Shown here: positions 29,030-34,179 of the stretch, piece after piece
Numbering within the stretch: position 1 is the first letter of the stretch
How the letters are laid out: the number at the start of each line of letters is the position of its first letter
Assembly (NCBI GenBank): GCA_030596605.1
Contig: JAUVJI010000035.1
Coordinates: 1-34,179 of the forward strand
DNA: 34,179 nucleotides
Direction of reading: 5' to 3'
Source: Bacteroidales bacterium
GTDB taxonomy: Bacteria > Bacteroidota > Bacteroidia > Bacteroidales > JAADJA01
Position numbers and translations under genes: made by a program
The notes under the pieces: generated by a model
Seen by the model: only the letters and a program-made list of their open reading frames with translations
Databases searched by the model: none
Told to the model about the DNA's origin: nothing

Positions 29030-29534
29030 CCAATATTCTTAATTTCTTTTTAGCCCTTACCAGGTACGACCTAGATGTACTTTCATTCAGTCCGGTTTTT
29101 TCTGCAATTTCCTTGTGTGTATATCCTTCAATTTCATACAGGTTAAATATCAGCCTGTAAGGCTCGGGCAATTCATCCAGTATTTTTTTTATATCCTGAT
29201 AATTAAATGTATCAATTGCATTTATATTAAAACCTTCGTTTTCGGCCTCCTCAATTTCCAGCATCGGGCTAAACCTTGCATTCTTTCTGTAATAATCTAT
29301 AGCCGTATTTACCATTATCTTTCTTAACCAGGGCTTAAAAGGCAATTCTTCATTGAAACTATTAATGCTTTTAAATACTTTCAAAAAACTGTCGTTCAGA
29401 ATTTCCGAAGCATCTGTTTTGGTGTATGCATAGCGCAGACAAATTCCCATGGCGTAACTATAGAAATGCTTATACAGTTTTTCCTGATGCTTTAATTTGC
29501 CGGATTTACAGTTTTTAATTATTCCGGCTTCCAT
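28983..29534 (-). CDS. ECF RNA polymerase sigma factor
   Basis: YTKTDASEILNDSFLKVFKSINSFNEELPFKPWLRKIMVNTAIDYYRK...LPEPYRLIFNLYEIEGYTHKEIAEKTGLNESTSRSYLVRAKKKL. Confidence 0.93.
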   Translation of the reverse strand: MEAGIIKNCKSGKLKHQEKLYKHFYSYAMGICLRYAYTKTDASEILNDSFLKVFKSINSFNEELPFKPWLRKIMVNTAIDYYRKNARFSPMLEIEEAENEGFNINAIDTFNYQDIKKILDELPEPYRLIFNLYEIEGYTHKEIAEKTGLNESTSRSYLVRAKKKLRILVEHHFELENERKIRS

Positions 29535-29630
29535 ATATCATCTTTAAGTTATTTTTTTTTACTAATCAGTCAATATGCAAACTTTGAAAAACATAGCTGA
29601 AAAATCAGCAAATAAATGATAATTGTATTA

Positions 29631-30071
29631 TTAGTAACCAATATCTTTTATTTCAAATTCATTTGAACAAACTACAATCTCCAAACTATCCATCATTAAA
29701 TGGCATTTCAAACGATATTTGCCGGGATCAAACCAATTTGAATGGATGGTATCAAAAATTTCTTCATTTTGCTGCAATAGATGCCAATAGTATTCAATAC
29801 AAAGTGAATAGTGTTCTATTTTCCATTCTTCATTTGTATATTTCTCAAGCTCAATAACCGGTGAATAACTAAAGCCACATCCAAGATAAGTTAAATTATT
29901 ATTTGAGCTGTTACTAAGTTTAAAAGCAATATCTTGCAAATTCATATACGAATTTTTGTCCGTAGATAGTTCAACCTCCTTTTTCTCGGGTAAATCTTCA
30001 GTTTCATTTCTTTCGCATGATAAAACAAGGACTAATAAAATGAAAGATAGTGATGTAAATAATGTTTTCAT
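29631..30071 (-). CDS. Hypothetical lipoprotein
   Basis: Lipobox-like LVLVLSC; short secreted domain. Confidence 0.7.
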   Translation of the reverse strand: MKTLFTSLSFILLVLVLSCERNETEDLPEKKEVELSTDKNSYMNLQDIAFKLSNSSNNNLTYLGCGFSYSPVIELEKYTNEEWKIEHYSLCIEYYWHLLQQNEEIFDTIHSNWFDPGKYRLKCHLMMDSLEIVVCSNEFEIKDIGY

Positions 30072-30080
30072 ATTGCTTTT

Positions 30081-30488
30081 TTATCCTTTCTTTAATAGAT
30101 ATTCATCTTCAATATTACCTCTTTCTTTCCAAATCCTCAACTGATTACCAAATAATTCGTAATTCCAGTCTTCACTTAAAATCAAACTCCAGTCAAAATG
30201 GGCCGGCCAGACACATGTGTTTTGAAAAAATATTTTGTTTTCTGCTAATTCAATGTCTCCGGCACAAATAGCCGGGAAGTATTGCTGTTCGTTTGTTCCG
30301 GTGAAAGTAGAATCGGTTAGCGAGAGGGTAACTTCCGAACTACAACACCATCCTGTTTTGATGTTTGTCCTGCTGAAAGTACCTGAATAATCCCCGCTGA
30401 TTACAAAGGTTCCCGGAATGTCTTCAGTTTTTGTACAACTAAATTGTAATATGAATAATATTAATGATATGATGGTATAAGATTTCAT
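30081..30488 (-). CDS. Hypothetical lipoprotein
   Basis: Start MKSYTIISLILFILQFSC at 30488; contains GWCCSSEVTLSLTDSTF. Confidence 0.7.
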   Translation of the reverse strand: MKSYTIISLILFILQFSCTKTEDIPGTFVISGDYSGTFSRTNIKTGWCCSSEVTLSLTDSTFTGTNEQQYFPAICAGDIELAENKIFFQNTCVWPAHFDWSLILSEDWNYELFGNQLRIWKERGNIEDEYLLKKG

Positions 30489-30564
30489 AATTTCAATAAT
30501 ATTAGCAAAAAAATCTGTGTTATCTGTGCTTTCTGTGTGATACCTTTCGCTTATTATTTCAGCC

Positions 30565-31827
30565 CTATTCTTCATAATCCGGTTCCATTACTTTTCCAAG
30601 GAAAATAATTGCTTGTGTATCTCTTTCTTTGATGGCAAACAAAAAGGGTTTGTTTACTGTAAATATATAGGGGGTATCACCAACACTTGTATATTCAAGT
30701 CCAACAATGGTAACGGCAGCGGCCTCTGTCCCTACTTCATTTACATCAATAAAAGTTTTATGCTTTACAAATCCGATAAAGAGATCGTGATCAGGATTTA
30801 TTTTAGAGAAATCAGCACAACAGGGATGATTAAAGGCTATTCCCATTCCCAGGCTGATCAGCGCGTCATTCAACCGTTTCTCATATTCCAGTTTAAACTT
30901 AGGCAATGATAATTGAATGCTTTTTTCAGAAAAACTAGTCATCCAATTTGTCCAGTTTTCGGAGTTCAATTGTTCGATAATATCATCCGGAGTATAATTT
31001 TCTTTTGGAAGTAAAATGACCATACTGAAGTTACCGCTTCCATAATTCAAATCGACAGCCTTAAACATATCATTATTGAAATAGTTGAGGTTGGTTTCCT
31101 GTTTCATCATATCCACCTGTTTGGTTGTTCCATTTGACAGGTAAAATGTTTCGGGTTGGGTATTCTGTTCGTCAAATTCATATACCCATGTACCGTTGAA
31201 ATAAACTGCATTAATAAGGAACATTACTGCAGCTGGGTCAATATAATTAATGATTTCCGGTATTTTTTGATTGGTGCTTTCAGCTACCCAGTTGTTGATT
31301 ATTCCTACAGAAGCCGGATCATCAAAATCCAATGGGGCGACCTTCGCATAAAAGTAATTTTGATTGAGGTAAATAAAGTCCAGCATAACATCAAATGTAT
31401 GACGATACCAGATGGAATTTGGTATATTCATAGTGACTTTAGGATCGACAGAAGTGAGTTCATCGATCAGGGTTTTATAGCTTTCATTGATTTCTTCCAC
31501 CGATAAACCCTGCAACTCCAGGGTGTTTTCCATTGCTTCTTTGGTTTCGCCATTAGCCCCGTTATAAGTCATTCCCAGGGCAATTGAAACACTTAATGGA
31601 GAAATAATAATATTTTCTTCTGTTTCACTTTCCTCATTTAGTTTTTTAAAGAGTTTTATCCCAAAGGTGTTATCTGCTTCTACGATTGCTTTTGCTTTTT
31701 CATTCAGGAAGATTTTTTGCTGATAGGGTTCTTCCTGAGAAGGTTCATTAGTGTTGCTTTTTTCACAATTTGTCAGCGCTACTGCAACAAAAATTAAAGC
31801 TAGGATTATTACTAAATTATTTTTCAT
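30565..31827 (-). CDS. Serpin family lipoprotein (serine protease inhibitor)
   Basis: LIPOBOX VALTNC; NAVYFNGTWVYEFDEQNTQPETFY; hinge DVNEVGTEAAAVT; VNKPFLFAIKERDTQAIIFLGKVMEP. Confidence 0.95.
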   Translation of the reverse strand: MKNNLVIILALIFVAVALTNCEKSNTNEPSQEEPYQQKIFLNEKAKAIVEADNTFGIKLFKKLNEESETEENIIISPLSVSIALGMTYNGANGETKEAMENTLELQGLSVEEINESYKTLIDELTSVDPKVTMNIPNSIWYRHTFDVMLDFIYLNQNYFYAKVAPLDFDDPASVGIINNWVAESTNQKIPEIINYIDPAAVMFLINAVYFNGTWVYEFDEQNTQPETFYLSNGTTKQVDMMKQETNLNYFNNDMFKAVDLNYGSGNFSMVILLPKENYTPDDIIEQLNSENWTNWMTSFSEKSIQLSLPKFKLEYEKRLNDALISLGMGIAFNHPCCADFSKINPDHDLFIGFVKHKTFIDVNEVGTEAAAVTIVGLEYTSVGDTPYIFTVNKPFLFAIKERDTQAIIFLGKVMEPDYEE

Positions 31828-31839
31828 AATTGTGTGAAT

Positions 31840-32139
31840 TTAATTTTTTGCTATTCGTTTTACAATAATTTCATCACCGAGGCATGGATTGATTTCTTTT
31901 TCCCAGTCCAGTTTCACAGAAACAGGAAAGGTTTCATTTTCCAGGTTTAAATCACAATGATCAGGTAACTTATTGAACCTGTAGGTTGCATTATCAATTT
32001 CGATAAACCATCCTCCACAACACATACATAAACTCATGTCTATCCCGGTAATTGTGCCTACGCTCATGTAATTGTCCTCTTTAGAACATGAAAAAGCAAC
32101 CATCAATAAAATTAAAATGAGTGTAAGTTGTAATCGCAT
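31840..32139 (-). CDS. Small Cys-rich lipoprotein
   Basis: Lipobox VAFSC; CMCCGGWFIEIDNATYRF motif. Confidence 0.75.
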   Translation of the reverse strand: MRLQLTLILILLMVAFSCSKEDNYMSVGTITGIDMSLCMCCGGWFIEIDNATYRFNKLPDHCDLNLENETFPVSVKLDWEKEINPCLGDEIIVKRIAKN

Positions 32140-32358
32140 AACTATTAAAGGTTGTTTATATAGAGATACGAAAGAAGATTGGAAAACGCTGCAAGGGGAA
32201 TGGGAAAAAGTCGAAAAGGGAAATAGGTGAATAAGTATAGTGTTATTAGTTGTTGGCTTTTAGCAAGATGAGGATCATTAAAAGATCTGGATTTTTTTAA
32301 ACTTAAATTTGAAAACCTGAAACTTTGAACTTTGAACTTTTTCCTTTTAACTTTTAGT

Positions 32359-33000
32359 CTAAAACCTGACAAACGGATTATTCACTTTTTCGTAGCCAAT
32401 GGAAGTTTCTGGGCCATGGCCGGAATAAACAGTAAAATTATCCTCTAGGGTGAATAATTTTTCGTGAATGCTTTTCATTAAAATATCAAAGTTTCCGGTT
32501 GGGAAATCGGTGCGGCCAATACTATCACGGAACAGCACATCGCCGGTGATCACAAATTTTTGTGGATAATTGATAAAACAAACACTTCCATCAGCATGGC
32601 CTGGAGTATAAGCCACATTCAATTCTGATTCACCAAATTTGATTATGTCTCCATCTTTAATGAACTCTTCTGGTTCTATTGCTTTGTCTAATTGAAAACC
32701 ATACATTTTTCCAAGCTCATGCCCATTTTGGATAAAGGGCAGACCAGCCTGATGGATCAGAGGTTTAAGATCATAGGTTTCAGCAATGAAGTTATTCCCT
32801 AACATATGATCCACATGGCAATGGGTATATAATAGTTTTACGGGTTTTAAATTATTGGTGTCGATAAAGTAGGCAAATTCATCCTTTTCATATTGTTCAT
32901 AACAGCCGGGATCAATGATGACACATTCTTTTGTTTCGTCATAAAGTAAATAGGTATTTTCACCAAAAGCATTAAAAACGAATTTTTCTATTTTGATCAT
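32359..33000 (-). CDS. MBL-fold metallo-hydrolase (glyoxalase II-like)
   Basis: YTHCHVDHMLGN, YTPGHADGSVCF, VITGDVLFRDSIGRTDFPTG, VYSGHGPETSIGYEKVNNPF; start at 33000. Confidence 0.94.
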   Translation of the reverse strand: MIKIEKFVFNAFGENTYLLYDETKECVIIDPGCYEQYEKDEFAYFIDTNNLKPVKLLYTHCHVDHMLGNNFIAETYDLKPLIHQAGLPFIQNGHELGKMYGFQLDKAIEPEEFIKDGDIIKFGESELNVAYTPGHADGSVCFINYPQKFVITGDVLFRDSIGRTDFPTGNFDILMKSIHEKLFTLEDNFTVYSGHGPETSIGYEKVNNPFVRF

Positions 33001-33128
33001 TGATGTTAGATTCAGATTGTTTATTCCGGGCAAAAATAAACGAATTCATTTTAATTTTGTTAAACTGTAACTATTCAATTGTATAATCGTCGTAATTTTG
33101 AAGATGGTGTAAAATCAGAAATTTCTGA

Positions 33129-33614
33129 ATGACTGTTAACGAATACAATCAATGTGTGGATGATTTTGCTGATGGTGTTTACCGGTTTATCCTGAAAAAC
33201 ATCAAAGATGAGGATAATGCCCGTGACATTGTGCAAGATGCTTTTACCAAAATGTGGGAAAAGGTGAAAGATATATCTTATGCAAAATCAAAGTCGTATT
33301 TGTTTACAGCGGCATACCATACTATGATTGACTTTATCCGGAAACATAAAAAAGTTGACCATGTTGAAGAATTTTCAGGTATGGAACAAGATCATGAATC
33401 GGGATATTCAGACTTGAAGGAGATTCTGGATGAAGCAGTAATCCGGTTGCCTGAGATTCAACGATCAGTATTGCTGCTCCGGGATTATGAAGGTTATTCT
33501 TATAAGGAAATTGGTGAGATTACAGATTTGAATGAATCACAAGTGAAAGTATACATCTACCGTGCACGGATTTTTATGAAAAATTATTTAGTAAGCATGG
33601 ATAAGGTAATTTGA
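33129..33614 (+). CDS. ECF RNA polymerase sigma factor
   Basis: EDNARDIVQDAFTKMWEKVKDISYAKSKSYLFTAAYHTMIDFIRK...LPEIQRSVLLLRDYEGYSYKEIGEITDLNESQVKVYIYRARIFMKNYL. Confidence 0.94.
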   Translation: MTVNEYNQCVDDFADGVYRFILKNIKDEDNARDIVQDAFTKMWEKVKDISYAKSKSYLFTAAYHTMIDFIRKHKKVDHVEEFSGMEQDHESGYSDLKEILDEAVIRLPEIQRSVLLLRDYEGYSYKEIGEITDLNESQVKVYIYRARIFMKNYLVSMDKVI

Positions 33615-33647
33615 GAATGATTAAAGAAAAATTTAGGCACTTATTAA

Positions 33648-34076
33648 ATGAAAATTAACAGGAAAAATCACGAAGCATATTTTCTCGATTACCGTGAAAA
33701 TAATTTGTCACCCGAACAGGTGGCTGAACTTATGATTTTCCTGGAACAAAACCCTGACCTGAAAGCATCTTTTGAAGCATTTGAAAATATTGAACTTGTT
33801 GCTGATAATTCAATAAAGTTTGCAACTAAGGAGAATTTAAAGAAACCTCACCTCATTCCTATTGATAATATTACTGAAAGCAACTATGAAGAAAAGATGG
33901 TTGCCAAACTTGAAGGTGACATTTCTGAAGATGAAAATATAGAATTAACAGCTTTCATGGAGTTGAATCCAAAACTTAAACTTGAATACAATCTGTTACG
34001 ATCCACTTTTCTGAAACCGGATGAAAGCATAATTTATTTAGATAAGGAATCTCTTAAGGTAACCTCTAAAAATTAA
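33648..34076 (+). CDS. Hypothetical protein with two related halves, candidate sigma-associated regulator
   Basis: YFLDYRENNLSPEQVAELMIFLEQNPDLKASF versus MVAKLEGDISEDENIELTAFMELNPKLKLEY; directly downstream of the ECF sigma gene. Confidence 0.6.
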   Translation: MKINRKNHEAYFLDYRENNLSPEQVAELMIFLEQNPDLKASFEAFENIELVADNSIKFATKENLKKPHLIPIDNITESNYEEKMVAKLEGDISEDENIELTAFMELNPKLKLEYNLLRSTFLKPDESIIYLDKESLKVTSKN

Positions 34077-34137
34077 ACAACTACAAACCAATTAAATAAT
34101 GATGTTTTTGCTACCTTAGCTACCTAATATATTCAAC

Positions 34138-34179
34138 ATGGTTCAAAAGTACAAAAAACAAGGAAAACAAGGAATGTTC
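34138..34179 (+). CDS. Start of an ORF cut by the window edge (MVQKYKKQGKQGMF...), product unknown
   Basis: ATG at 34138 with an open frame to the end; too short to classify. Confidence 0.2.
   Translation, partial: MVQKYKKQGKQGMF

Noticed and set aside
32145-32372. 75-aa minus-strand ORF
   Set aside because: Composition follows the TTTGAAC/AACTTT low-complexity intergenic DNA; no domain or start context.
34138-34179. Possible transposase start MVQKYKKQGKQGMF
   Set aside because: Only 14 residues are visible; no inverted repeat or family motif can be verified in the window.

Overview
The window is AT-rich accessory/housekeeping DNA from a Bacteroidota bacterium (T9SS sorting domain, FISUMP domains, TolQ-ExbD-ExbD arrangement, ECF sigma factors). 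Positions 1-18200 carry a minus-strand run of large secreted/surface genes: a Kelch plus beta-helix giant open at the left edge, a GLUG/PKD/LamG/FISUMP giant, a T9SS-sorted protein, a FISUMP protein, and two proteins ending in a shared 'VDW-LVELRDA...RHRNHL...dockerin-like' module. A LytS-type propeller sensor kinase and a LytTR response regulator sit inside this run. The intergenic region between the regulator and the FISUMP gene contains direct repeats phased at exactly 21 bp, a geometry typical of LytTR binding sites. Positions 18.9-19.5 kb hold a small tRNA-associated structure: an intact CAT-anticodon tRNA, an amber-interrupted GIY-YIG nuclease frame, and a second copy of the tRNA 3' end carrying an 18-bp perfect palindrome. 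Positions 19.6-34 kb are mostly ordinary: HAD hydrolase, CPBP protease, Tol/Exb genes, tRNA-Ser, asparaginase, TatD, GT9, an ECF sigma/beta-barrel locus, a serpin with small Cys-rich lipoproteins, an MBL hydrolase and a second ECF sigma locus. The best candidates for something undescribed are the kinase/LytTR/FISUMP surface-protein locus and the tRNA/GIY-YIG/palindrome mini-element. All calls are by eye; no database search was run.
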